A stretch of DNA of 9,250 bases, from positions 1 to 9,250 of the forward strand of contig JAAXIR010000085.1 in NCBI GenBank assembly GCA_012270265.1, read 5' to 3'. Shown one piece after another: positions 1 to 6,861 of the stretch. The notes under the pieces were generated by a model. That model was given only the letters and a program-made list of their open reading frames with translations, did no database searches and was not told the origin of the DNA. Source of the DNA: Candidatus Poseidoniales archaeon. GTDB lineage: Archaea; Thermoplasmatota; Poseidoniia; Poseidoniales; Poseidoniaceae. Position numbers and translations under genes: made by a program. Each line of letters begins with the position of its first letter. Within the stretch, counting starts at the first letter, position 1.

Positions 1-2
1 TC

Positions 3-75
3 GCCGATTTAGCTTAGCTGGTGGAGCGTGGGACTGTTAATCCCAAGGTCGTGGGTTCGAGCCCCACAATCGGCG
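3..75 (+). tRNA. tRNA-Asn (anticodon GTT)
   Basis: A complete cloverleaf can be folded by eye. The 7-bp acceptor stem pairs 3-9 with 68-74, leaving G75 as discriminator base, as is usual for tRNA-Asn. The D arm pairs 12-15 with 24-27 and the loop contains the GG pair. The anticodon stem is 29-33 with 41-45, and its loop CTGTTAA puts GTT at 36-38. The T arm is 51-55 with 63-67 and its loop begins TTCGA. There is no intron and no encoded CCA, so CCA must be added after transcription. C2 could also pair with G75, giving an apparent 8-bp stem, but the 3-75 register fits the standard tRNA geometry. Its promoter lies left of the window. Confidence 0.97.
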
Positions 76-108
76 TAATTCAAGACTCAACCAATGCAAG
101 GTGAAACC

Positions 109-258
109 ATGGTTTCTGAAACAGTTCTCGGCGTTCTGTTCTGTTTCTTCCTTCCACTTGCCGTTGCAGCCCGCTTTTGGCATTGGTATACATTTTTCAA
201 ACGTGGACAAAAAATCAAGATGATTCAAGCAATGCAAAACGAGCAAAACAATGATTGA
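109..258 (+). CDS. small single-helix membrane protein, 49 aa, function unknown
   Basis: This is a short open frame, with one hydrophobic stretch at about residues 5-23 followed by an aromatic segment (WHWYTFF, about 24-30). A basic then polar tail rich in Lys, Gln and Asn completes it. That is the layout of a one-pass membrane protein with a cytoplasmic C-terminus. I chose the ATG at 109 because AGGTGA (99-104) sits 4 nt before it and matches the archaeal anti-Shine-Dalgarno sequence. An in-frame ATG at 94 would add five residues. The gene starts 33 nt after the tRNA, so it may be read from the tRNA promoter. It ends 4 nt from the convergent stop of guaA. I do not recognise the family. Its small size means it could be a chance frame, but the ribosome site and the coherent hydrophobic profile argue for a real gene. 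Confidence 0.5.
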   Translation: MVSETVLGVLFCFFLPLAVAARFWHWYTFFKRGQKIKMIQAMQNEQNND

Positions 259-262
259 CGCT

Positions 263-1210
263 TTACTCCCACTCAATCGTGCCTGGTGGTTTGTGGGTAA
301 TGTCATAGACAACTCGATTGACTGCACCCTTGACCGTGTTGGTGATTCGTGTACTGATCTTCTGCAAGATGTGATGTGGAATCTCCGAATATCTTGCTGA
401 CATACCATCCATACTTCGTACTGCTCGAACAACAATTGTTTCTCCATAGGCACGTACATCGCCATGGACGCCTACTGATCGAACGGGAAGAAGTGCTGCA
501 AAGTATTGCCACGGTAATTCCATTTCTCCAGCTTCTGCACCGGCCTCGAATTCTTCCTCAACAATTGCACAAGCCTCGCGAACGACTTCGACACGTTCGG
601 GAGTCAATTCTCCGAGTGTTCGAACCGCTAGACCAGGACCTGGGAATGGTTGTCGCTCTGCGACAATGATATCCAGTTCTCGGGCGAGTTCTCGAACTTC
701 ATCTTTGTACAACTCTCGGAGTGGTTCGACAACTTCGAGGGTCATGTCTTCTGGCAATCCGCCAACATTGTGATGCGATTTGATGGTATCACGGACACCA
801 CCACCTGACTCAATCCAGTCTGGTGCAATCGTTCCTTGTACGAGGTATTTAGCACCGCATTTCTTTTGCTCATCCTCAAAGATTCGGATAAACAATTCAC
901 CGATAACCTTGCGCTTCTGCTCGGGTTCTGTGACGCCCTTCAATGCCTCAAAGTAACGATCTGCCGCTTTGACGGTGATCAGGTTGATACCTTGCTCTGC
1001 GAGCATGGCCTCAATTTCTTCTGTCTCGTTCTTGCGCATGAAGCCTGTATCAACATAGACGCAATGGAGGAGGTCTCCAACAGCCTTGTTGGCAATAACT
1101 GCTGCAACAGTTGAATCTACTCCGCCTGAACACGCAATGATCGCAACATCGTCGATGGTCGCTTTCAATTGCTGAATCGATTCTTCGATGAATTCAGGCG
1201 CATCGAACAT
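263..1210 (-). CDS. guaA: GMP synthase, ATP-pyrophosphatase subunit (archaeal split type)
   Basis: This 315-aa cytoplasmic protein is the synthetase half of GMP synthase. It adenylates XMP with ATP and replaces the adenylate with ammonia to give GMP, the last step of guanine nucleotide synthesis. The ATP-PPase P-loop SGGVDS is at residues 28-33, and the family motif QPFPGPGLAVR is at 187-197. The C-terminal dimerisation domain holds the XMP-site residues and ends in the characteristic GTIEWE. The N-terminal class I glutaminase domain of bacterial GuaA is absent and the protein begins just before the PPase domain. This is normal in many archaea, where the glutaminase is a separate gene (GuaAA), not seen here. 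The ATG at 1210 lies 1 nt after the purE stop, so the two are almost certainly co-transcribed and probably translationally coupled. Some databases call this subunit GuaAB or GuaB; it is not IMP dehydrogenase. Confidence 0.96.
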   Translation of the reverse strand: MFDAPEFIEESIQQLKATIDDVAIIACSGGVDSTVAAVIANKAVGDLLHCVYVDTGFMRKNETEEIEAMLAEQGINLITVKAADRYFEALKGVTEPEQKRKVIGELFIRIFEDEQKKCGAKYLVQGTIAPDWIESGGGVRDTIKSHHNVGGLPEDMTLEVVEPLRELYKDEVRELARELDIIVAERQPFPGPGLAVRTLGELTPERVEVVREACAIVEEEFEAGAEAGEMELPWQYFAALLPVRSVGVHGDVRAYGETIVVRAVRSMDGMSARYSEIPHHILQKISTRITNTVKGAVNRVVYDITHKPPGTIEWE

Positions 1211-1211
1211 C

Positions 1212-1691
1212 TCAAGCCCCGCCGTTCACTTCTCGGTCCATTTGGAGAACGCGCTCAACTTGGTCGAGTTTATCTTGAACGAGGCGTTGTGCCATATCAT
1301 CGTTGACAAGTGCGAGCATTTGCACTGCGAGGTGGCCTGCATTGTCACCACGATCGACACCTACGGTTGCTGCTGGAACACCAGGTGGCAATTGAACGAT
1401 GGAAAGAAGAGAATCGTATGGGACACGACCGCCGCAAGGAACACCGATGACTGGTTTTGTTGTCAATGCTGCAACTGCACCTGGGAGTGCAGCAGCAAGA
1501 CCGGCCATCGCAATGAAAACCTTGCATCCATCTTCTTCAGCTTTGTGAATGATGTCTTCAACGAATTTTGGAGAGCGGTGCGCCGATGCCACGCGCAGTT
1601 GGTAGTTTACGCCAAATTTGTCAAGCACCTTTGTGCACTTTTCAGCAATCGGCATGTCAGACTTCGAGCCAAGTAAGATAGATACATCCAT
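1212..1691 (-). CDS. purE: PurE, 5-(carboxyamino)imidazole ribonucleotide mutase / AIR carboxylase catalytic subunit
   Basis: This 159-aa protein of the PurE family makes 4-carboxy-5-aminoimidazole ribonucleotide in de novo purine synthesis. The substrate-binding GSKSD is at residues 8-12. ASAHRSP (35-41) contains the catalytic His38. AGLAAALPG (63-71) and SLLSIVQLPPGVP (94-106) follow, and GVDRGDNAG (111-119) matches what I recall of methanogen PurE proteins. The sequence is closer to class I (N5-CAIR mutase) than to animal-type class II, but the partner PurK is not in the window, so the actual substrate (N5-CAIR or AIR plus CO2) is not settled. I prefer the ATG at 1691; an in-frame TTG at 1697 would add two residues (reading MDMD). 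No strong ribosome-binding site precedes either. The gene is followed by guaA after 1 nt and preceded by the membrane-protein gene with a gap of about 40 nt, consistent with one transcript. Confidence 0.95.
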   Translation of the reverse strand: MDVSILLGSKSDMPIAEKCTKVLDKFGVNYQLRVASAHRSPKFVEDIIHKAEEDGCKVFIAMAGLAAALPGAVAALTTKPVIGVPCGGRVPYDSLLSIVQLPPGVPAATVGVDRGDNAGHLAVQMLALVNDDMAQRLVQDKLDQVERVLQMDREVNGGA

Positions 1692-1730
1692 GTCCAATTC
1701 GCAGCGCGGGTAGTTCTTTTAGATGACCCC

Positions 1731-2345
1731 TCAATCTTCATCAACAAAAAACTTCTCAAGTTCAAAAATCTGCTCTGTAAACCCATCAAGATGCAGCCAA
1801 CACCCATCATCTCCAAATTCACAATACATGACGGCAAGTTGCTGTTTTGTACGAGAAATTGCCATAAGACCATTGCTCGGTTTTGCATTGATAACCTTCC
1901 AATGGTTCAAACGAGATGGATTCAATTGGAGGTAGGTTTTCGAATCCCATTCTCTACGAAATTGAACTCCGAAACCTGCGGAGGTTTTCTCAGCAACCCG
2001 ATACGTCGTGAAGAAGAGACCAAAACAAAAACCGAGCGCAATCCAATGTGAAATCTGATCAACAAATACGCAGACAACAGACGCGAGGAAGAGGACTACG
2101 CTTAGATGAACACCACGATGTAAAACGAGGACTCTGCGCTGAGAGAATGTTGAGAACAATGCCAAACCAAGAAGAAGATTTGAGACAAGAATCAACCAAG
2201 GTACGAAGGAGGTGTGCTTTCCTGAGAGGAGCATGAGGATTGGGAATGACATCGTTAACAGAGATCCTGCCATCGTAAAGAGTGGTGTGATCATGATTGC
2301 CTTCTCTTCGGAAGGATACCATCCACCAACGAACAGGCCAACCAT
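1731..2345 (-). CDS. membrane protein with four predicted helices and a C-terminal soluble domain, function unknown
   Basis: This 204-aa protein is not recognised. Hydrophobic segments lie at about residues 19-40, 46-67, 79-96 and 98-116. The last roughly 85 residues are soluble, with alternating hydrophobic and polar residues suggesting beta strands, and end in an acidic tail (FFVDED). The N-terminal helices and the C-terminal domain are joined by a basic, aromatic linker at about 117-137. The ATG at 2345 is the only sensible start: an in-frame stop lies at 2358-2360, and GGAGG (2350-2354) precedes the ATG by 4 nt. It is the first gene of the group leading into purE and guaA, about 40 nt upstream of purE. 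Nothing in the sequence links it to purine synthesis, so the grouping may simply reflect genome compaction. It faces another small membrane-protein gene across an 81-bp divergent region. Confidence 0.8.
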   Translation of the reverse strand: MVGLFVGGWYPSEEKAIMITPLFTMAGSLLTMSFPILMLLSGKHTSFVPWLILVSNLLLGLALFSTFSQRRVLVLHRGVHLSVVLFLASVVCVFVDQISHWIALGFCFGLFFTTYRVAEKTSAGFGVQFRREWDSKTYLQLNPSRLNHWKVINAKPSNGLMAISRTKQQLAVMYCEFGDDGCWLHLDGFTEQIFELEKFFVDED

Positions 2346-2347
2346 AT

Positions 2348-2354
2348 CCCCTCC
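2348..2354 (-). promoter_or_regulatory. Shine-Dalgarno site of the four-helix membrane protein gene
   Basis: On the minus strand, GGAGGGG ends two bases before the ATG at 2345. Counting from the core GGAGG at 2350-2354 the spacer is 4 nt. It fixes this ATG as the start and implies a leader rather than leaderless translation for this gene. Confidence 0.5.
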
Positions 2355-2397
2355 AGTTCAACCGAGTTCTTTTGTCTGTTGGGTATCGGCGATGTTG

Positions 2398-2404
2398 TTA
2401 TATT
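2398..2404. promoter_or_regulatory. candidate TATA element in a divergent intergenic region
   Basis: The 81-bp gap between two divergent membrane-protein genes holds one AT-rich core, TTATATT on the + strand (AATATAA on the minus strand). Its centre is about 26 nt ahead of the + strand ATG at 2427, the spacing expected for a leaderless archaeal transcript. Read on the minus strand, it would start RNA near 2375, giving a leader of roughly 30 nt that carries the Shine-Dalgarno site of the leftward gene. One element could serve both directions or only one. No factor B recognition element is obvious, so the call rests on position and base content. Confidence 0.4.
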
Positions 2405-2426
2405 CGTGTGAGGTTTTACTATCATA

Positions 2427-2801
2427 ATGGAGCAAATCTATCGTTGCGACTCGGATTCTTTTTTTGCTCGTTTGGAGGAGCACAGAGATTTGCAGGTGAT
2501 TCATCGTGGTCAGGAAGCCAAAGTCTATCGTGGCTTGCTTCAGTTTGTTCGCCTTAGTTACCATGAAATTGGCGATGAACTCTTGGTTCGTTTCCGTCCA
2601 AGCATAACACTCATCGGATTAATGATGCTCTCGTCAATCTTGGTTGCCACCGCTTTTGTTGCCCCATGGTGGTGGCTTCTCATCGAAATCGTTCTCCTGT
2701 CGATGGCGTTGATCATCAATTCGTCTCAATTGACATGGGAATTGCTGCAGTTCACGCAAGAACCCATTACGCTGCGAACTCACTCATCATCGAATGGATG
2801 A
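2427..2801 (+). CDS. two-helix membrane protein, 124 aa, function unknown
   Basis: About 55 soluble residues at the N-terminus are followed by two adjacent hydrophobic helices at about 60-79 and 81-98, separated by a PWWW turn, then a short polar tail. The soluble part contains strand-like segments (VYRGLLQFVRLSY, ELLVRFRPS), which suggests a small beta-rich domain before the membrane hairpin. I do not recognise the family. The ATG at 2427 has no ribosome-binding site but lies about 25 nt after a TATA-like element, consistent with a leaderless message. The last 22 nt overlap the 3' end of gcvPB on the other strand. The gene is divergent from the four-helix membrane protein, and the pairing could be functional or accidental. 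A shadow frame is possible, but the hydrophobic pattern and promoter position favour a real gene. Confidence 0.65.
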   Translation: MEQIYRCDSDSFFARLEEHRDLQVIHRGQEAKVYRGLLQFVRLSYHEIGDELLVRFRPSITLIGLMMLSSILVATAFVAPWWWLLIEIVLLSMALIINSSQLTWELLQFTQEPITLRTHSSSNG

Positions 2802-4279
2802 CGCAAGCAAAGGTTGCGGGCAGCATAGACCTCATCGACACGACGGACTGGCGTGGTGGTTGGAGCGTTGTGCAACGTCTCTGCATCGAGCTGGAGGACT
2901 TTACAGAAGTCTCTCGCAAATGTATCGAGTGTTTCTTTCGACTCCGTCTCCGTTGGTTCGATCATCATACATTCCGGGACGACGAGTGGGAAGTACACCG
3001 TCGGAGCCATGTAGCCCATATCGAGAAGTCCCTTGGCGACATCCATTGCAGATATACCCAAGGCTTCCTTTGCAGGGCCGAGTGAAAGTGTGAACTCGTG
3101 CTTCGCAACAATGGTGTCTGCTCCATCGACGAAGAGGTGATCAACACCTGCAGCTTTTGCTTCTCGATGAATGGCATGACGGAGGTAGTTGGCGTTCAAG
3201 ACCGCATGTTCCGACATGGTGCGTAGTTCCTTACCGTAGCGTCGGTAATAGGCCCAACATCGAAGCACTGCCCCTGCATTACCATGCCATTGTTGCACCT
3301 TACCGATGGTGTGTTCTGGCGTGTGCCAAGTGTACCAGTAATCGTCGACACACTGATTCTTCTCGTCGTCCGTAGGTGCACGACGAGCGACAATTGGAGA
3401 TGGCAGGAATGGGGCAAGGTGCTCCTTGACTCCGATCGGTCCAGACCCTGGACCGCCTCCACCGTGTGGCTGACTGAAGGTTTTGTGAAGATTGTAGTGA
3501 ACGGCATCAAAGCCCATCAAACCTGGACTTGTACGCCCAAGGATTGCATTGAAGTTTGCACCGTCATAATACATCAATCCGCCAACTTCGTGAACAATGG
3601 ATGAAGCTTCTGCGATATCTTGTTCAAACAGCCCAAGTGTGTTCGGATTGGTGATCATCATTGCGGCCGTGTCATCACCAACGACAGCACGCAGGGCAGA
3701 CAAGTCGATACGTCCATCTTCTTGACTCGGGATTTCAATGATTTCAAATCCAGCCATGGCGGCGCTAGCAGGATTGGTTCCGTGGGCAGAGTCAGGGACG
3801 ATGACCTTGGTTCGATGATGTTCACCTCTGTGACGGAAGTATTCTTGGAAGCATCGGACCGCCGTAAACTCACCCTGAGCACCAGCAACAGGTTGCAAGG
3901 TCACTGCGTCCATTCCAGCACAGATTGCGAGCATATCTTGCATTTCATAGTAGATTGAGAGCAATCCCTGCAACTGATGTTCAGGCTGATGAGGATGGAT
4001 GTCTGCGATTCCAGGAAGTTGAGCGACCACTTCGTTCACACGTGGATTGTGCTTCATCGTGCAGGATCCCAATGGGTAGAATCCGGTATCGATTCCGAAG
4101 TTTCGCTTTGAGAGCCATGTGTAATGACGCACCATTTCGGGTTCAGACAAACGAGGCCATCGAGGAAGTTGTTGACGTACCATGTTGCTTGGGACGTTAA
4201 GTTCAGCGGCTGGGAGCATTGGCGCCGGTTGAGCATAGCCCTTTCCTTCAGCTCCAAAGTGTTCGAAGAGCCGACTCAA
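2780..4279 (-). CDS. gcvPB: glycine dehydrogenase (decarboxylating), P-protein subunit 2
   Basis: This 499-aa subunit of the split P-protein carries the PLP-binding active site. With GcvPA it decarboxylates glycine and loads the aminomethyl group on the lipoyl arm of GcvH. The PLP lysine is in HYNLHKTFSQPHGGGGPG (Lys266 from the start used here). Other family motifs are FYPLGSCTMKHNP (about 67-79), HPHQPE (about 95-100), the phosphate-binding region AHGTNPASA (about 165-173) and YYDGAN (about 237-242). Length is typical for GcvPB. The start is a TTG at 4279 in the sequence TTGA, overlapping the gcvPA stop, with GGAGGTGA 4 nt upstream. A longer frame from another TTG at 4300 would place the ribosome-binding site inside the coding region and is less likely. 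It is the last gene of its operon, and its 3' end overlaps a convergent membrane-protein gene by 22 nt. Confidence 0.97.
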   Translation of the reverse strand: MSRLFEHFGAEGKGYAQPAPMLPAAELNVPSNMVRQQLPRWPRLSEPEMVRHYTWLSKRNFGIDTGFYPLGSCTMKHNPRVNEVVAQLPGIADIHPHQPEHQLQGLLSIYYEMQDMLAICAGMDAVTLQPVAGAQGEFTAVRCFQEYFRHRGEHHRTKVIVPDSAHGTNPASAAMAGFEIIEIPSQEDGRIDLSALRAVVGDDTAAMMITNPNTLGLFEQDIAEASSIVHEVGGLMYYDGANFNAILGRTSPGLMGFDAVHYNLHKTFSQPHGGGGPGSGPIGVKEHLAPFLPSPIVARRAPTDDEKNQCVDDYWYTWHTPEHTIGKVQQWHGNAGAVLRCWAYYRRYGKELRTMSEHAVLNANYLRHAIHREAKAAGVDHLFVDGADTIVAKHEFTLSLGPAKEALGISAMDVAKGLLDMGYMAPTVYFPLVVPECMMIEPTETESKETLDTFARDFCKVLQLDAETLHNAPTTTPVRRVDEVYAARNLCLRHPFDDE

Positions 4280-5646
4280 GCGCTCACCTCCTGCGTCCAA
4301 GCGTCAAGACATTCAACCAAGCGGTCAAGGTCTCTTTGACTTGTCTGATCTGTCACCGTGACCAACATTTGGTTCGTTTTATCGGCGTACCAGTTGGATA
4401 CATCAAAACCGCCGACGACACCATTCGCCTCAAGATAAGCCAAACATGCTGATGTCGATGCAGGTAATTCAACGACGAACTCGTTGAAATGAGACTGACC
4501 ATCATAAGGGAGCGTCACGCCTTCTACGCCAGCAAGTAGGCGCTTGAGCTGTGTGCAGGCCGCCATGTTTCGAACGGCGAGTTGTTCAAGTCCCTCAGGG
4601 CCAAGAAGCGACATGTGCATGGCACCCATGAGCGCAATGAGCGTCTCGTTTGTGCAGATGTTGGATGTTGCACGATGTCGGCGAATGTGTTGTTCACGTG
4701 TTGAGAGCGTCAAGCAGTAAGCTTCCTTACCGTCCACATCGATGCTTCGACCAACGATTCGACCTGGCATGAGCCGAAGATAGGGTTGCGTACAGCCAAA
4801 AATCCCGTACAAGGGACCTCCTCCAGTGATCGGACTTCCAAGGGGTTGTCCCTCTCCGATGACAATATCTGCTCCGTAATTCCCAGGAGCTTCCAGCAAT
4901 CCAAGCGATACAGGCTGAACACCGACAATTAGCGCAGTTGTTTCTCCGATGATTTCTTTCAATGAGGGATAGCCACCGTCGATGATACCGAGTGGGTTGG
5001 GTTGTTCAACATAGACTGCACAAGATCCACGTGCTCGCTGAACATCCTCAAGATTGATGCAGCCATTCTCATCGTGGCGAAGCATCTCTACGTTGATGCC
5101 TGCTCCTTGGCAGTAATTGTGGATGACAGAGATACGATCTGGAGGCGTCAATTCAGAGATGTAGACCGTATCCTTCTGCTCAGCCTTACGGTTATGAACT
5201 CGAACAGCACAGGTCAATGCTTCAGCAGCTGCTGTTGATCCGTCGTACAGTGAAAGATTGGTAATGGGCATAGCAATGAGTTCTGAGATAAGCGACTGGA
5301 ACTCCCACATGGCTTGTAGCATACCTTGGGAAACCTCCGGCTGGTATGGAGTGTACGACGTCAAGAATTCTCCACGAGTGACGAGTTGGAAAACACATGA
5401 TGGTACAAAGTTTCGATACAGTCCTGCCCCGAGGAACGAAGGCTGGTCGCCCAATGCAAGATTCGCACCAAGCAGTCGTTTTGCGTCAGCAAGCAACTCC
5501 TCTTCGCTTTGAGCGTCAGGCAACGGTAAGTCGCCAACCATTCGCACCGATTCAGGCACATCTGCAAACAGTGCATCGATGGACGCAACGCCCATCTCCT
5601 TCAGCATTTCTTCTTCTCGTCCAAGATTTGGTAATTGGTCAACCAC
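4276..5646 (-). CDS. gcvPA: glycine dehydrogenase (decarboxylating), P-protein subunit 1
   Basis: This 456-aa subunit is the non-PLP-binding half of the split P-protein and pairs with GcvPB in an alpha2-beta2 enzyme. It has the family N-terminus (EEEMLKEMGVASIDALF, about 11-27), then YTPYQPEVSQG (about 98-108) and DGSTAAAEA (about 135-143). A Gly-rich segment near 270-285 and an RREQHIRR-like region (REQHIRRHRATSNICTN in this protein) follow, all typical of GcvPA. There is no PLP lysine motif, as expected. I chose GTG at 5646: GAGGAGG (5655-5661) lies 8 nt upstream and the length matches the family's usual 445-455 residues. The frame extends to a TTG at 5667, but this would put the ribosome-binding site inside the gene. 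The stop overlaps the gcvPB start. The gap to gcvT is about 83 nt and holds no gcvH. Confidence 0.97.
   Translation of the reverse strand: MVDQLPNLGREEEMLKEMGVASIDALFADVPESVRMVGDLPLPDAQSEEELLADAKRLLGANLALGDQPSFLGAGLYRNFVPSCVFQLVTRGEFLTSYTPYQPEVSQGMLQAMWEFQSLISELIAMPITNLSLYDGSTAAAEALTCAVRVHNRKAEQKDTVYISELTPPDRISVIHNYCQGAGINVEMLRHDENGCINLEDVQRARGSCAVYVEQPNPLGIIDGGYPSLKEIIGETTALIVGVQPVSLGLLEAPGNYGADIVIGEGQPLGSPITGGGPLYGIFGCTQPYLRLMPGRIVGRSIDVDGKEAYCLTLSTREQHIRRHRATSNICTNETLIALMGAMHMSLLGPEGLEQLAVRNMAACTQLKRLLAGVEGVTLPYDGQSHFNEFVVELPASTSACLAYLEANGVVGGFDVSNWYADKTNQMLVTVTDQTSQRDLDRLVECLDAWTQEVSA
4284..4291 (-). promoter_or_regulatory. Shine-Dalgarno site deciding the gcvPB start
   Basis: On the minus strand GGAGGTGA lies within the last codons of gcvPA, with a 4-nt spacer (GCGC) to the TTG at 4279. 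It is a full-length match to the usual archaeal 16S 3' end and decides the start in favour of the TTGA overlap over the upstream TTG at 4300. Confidence 0.8.
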
Positions 5647-5654
5647 GCGACTCG

Positions 5655-5661
5655 CCTCCTC
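5655..5661 (-). promoter_or_regulatory. Shine-Dalgarno site deciding the gcvPA start
   Basis: On the minus strand GAGGAGG ends 8 nt before the GTG at 5646. It supports GTG rather than the upstream TTG at 5667 as the gcvPA start. The surrounding 83-nt gcvT-gcvPA gap shows no strong hairpin or further gene. A TATA-like TTTGTATAGA at the very end of gcvT could in principle add an internal promoter, but this is weak. Confidence 0.65.
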
Positions 5662-5729
5662 AGGCAATCGTAACCAATCGCGTAGCGCTCATAATGTTCG
5701 TCATTGAACCGTCAAGAAACGTGGGCCGT

Positions 5730-6845
5730 CTATACAAAAGGCGGCCGAATAATAACAGCCTTGACGGACGAACGTGGACTTGCCGCAATCAGTACTTCAT
5801 CGCCTTCGGATACACCTGATATGTAGCCGATTCCGATACCCGTGTTTCCAAGTGATGGAGAAGGCGCTCCTGATGTTAATTGACCGATCTTCGTACCATC
5901 GAGAGAGAGAACATCTTTGCCTGGTCTCGGCAAAGGTCCACGTTCAAGATACTTGATTCCCCACCATCGAGCATCGTCTGATGCGTGAGAAAGCACACGA
6001 TGTCGGCCAGTGAACTCATGCTCAGTATCGAGGCCAAAGGGTACATTCGTTTCCCAAGAATCTCGAGCGAGGAACGTATGAGTTCCATCATCGAGTTGAG
6101 GCCACATAAAGTCAACACCGGATAAGAGGTACCCTTTCTCGAGGCGGAGGGTGTCACGTGCGCCGAGTCCGACAGGGGTAGCTCCGGCATTGATGAGGGC
6201 ACGCCAAACAGTAGCGACTTGCTCATTCGGAACAAAAATCTCGTAACCGGCCTCACCGGTATAGCCTGTTCCTTGAATCCACCCAGTCACGCCTAGTTGA
6301 TTTTCTGAGAATTCAGACCACTTGAATCGACCTACGTGTTGTCCCTCGCCCATTGCAGCATCCAAATATGCCTTACTTTTTGGGCCCTGAAGAGCGATGA
6401 TCGATGTTTGTGGAGAGAGATTTTCAATCGTAATTCCAGATTCACTTGGAGAGAATCCTTGGAACCAATCCCACATGGTATCGATCATCGAGGCGTTTGG
6501 AACACCAAGAATCTCGGTTTCAGATACGACAGCGAAAATCATGTCATCGATGATGAAACCATCTTTGTCAAGAAAATGTGTGTACGCACAACGACCGACG
6601 GTGATGGAAGAGACTTTCTGTGTAGCAACGGTTTCAAGCCACTCACGTACATTTGGGCCACTGAAGCGAAATGTACCCATGTGAGAAACATCGAAGAGAC
6701 CGGCGGATTCTCGGGTTGCGAGATGCTCAGCCTTGATGTTCGAGTACCAGATAGGCAACTCAAAACCATGGAAATCAACAATGTTCCCTCCGAGGGCAAC
6801 GTGCTCATCGTACAACGCAGTTCGAATCAGTTCTCCATCGCTCAT
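5730..6845 (-). CDS. gcvT: aminomethyltransferase, glycine cleavage system T-protein
   Basis: GcvT takes the aminomethyl group from lipoylated GcvH, releases ammonia and forms 5,10-methylenetetrahydrofolate. The 371-aa protein has the N-terminal folate-binding fold with FELPIWYS (28-35), SAGLFDVSHMG (47-57) and GRCAYTHFLDKDGFIIDDMI (start about 84), where the Asp pair at 100-101 includes the conserved catalytic acid. GTGYTGEAGYEIF follows at about residue 200 and ARDTLRLEKGYLLSG near 230. The C-terminal GcvT_C domain has the usual Gly-rich turns (SPSLGNTGIGIGY). Length is normal and no key residue appears lost. The ATG at 6845 is preceded by AGGA with a 5-nt spacer, and the gap from the upstream decarboxylase gene is 16 nt, so they share a transcript. 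The related folate-binding YgfZ and dimethylglycine dehydrogenase families are excluded by the neighbouring gcvPA and gcvPB. Confidence 0.96.
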   Translation of the reverse strand: MSDGELIRTALYDEHVALGGNIVDFHGFELPIWYSNIKAEHLATRESAGLFDVSHMGTFRFSGPNVREWLETVATQKVSSITVGRCAYTHFLDKDGFIIDDMIFAVVSETEILGVPNASMIDTMWDWFQGFSPSESGITIENLSPQTSIIALQGPKSKAYLDAAMGEGQHVGRFKWSEFSENQLGVTGWIQGTGYTGEAGYEIFVPNEQVATVWRALINAGATPVGLGARDTLRLEKGYLLSGVDFMWPQLDDGTHTFLARDSWETNVPFGLDTEHEFTGRHRVLSHASDDARWWGIKYLERGPLPRPGKDVLSLDGTKIGQLTSGAPSPSLGNTGIGIGYISGVSEGDEVLIAASPRSSVKAVIIRPPFV

Positions 6846-6861
6846 CGTTATCCTGTCCTAA

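Noticed and set aside
2..75. An 8-bp acceptor stem starting at C2, which could suggest a tRNA-His-like extra base
   Set aside because: The anticodon is GTT and the 3-75 register gives the normal 7-bp stem with discriminator G; pairing of C2 with G75 is coincidental.
37..465. A minus-strand frame running through the tRNA gene and the 3' end of guaA
   Set aside because: It reads through a tRNA and overlaps the conserved GuaA C-terminus in another frame.
1188..1676. A 162-codon + strand frame opposite purE
   Set aside because: It is rich in Cys, Trp and His, lies opposite conserved PurE motifs and has no coherent domain pattern.
2358..2564. A 68-codon minus-strand frame upstream of the four-helix membrane protein
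   Set aside because: It overlaps the divergent promoter region and the N-terminal half of the + strand membrane gene, with no ribosome-binding site or recognisable sequence.
5647..5729. Possible hidden gcvH or a glycine riboswitch between gcvT and gcvPA
   Set aside because: 83 nt is too short for either GcvH or a glycine aptamer, and no conserved aptamer-like pairing is visible.
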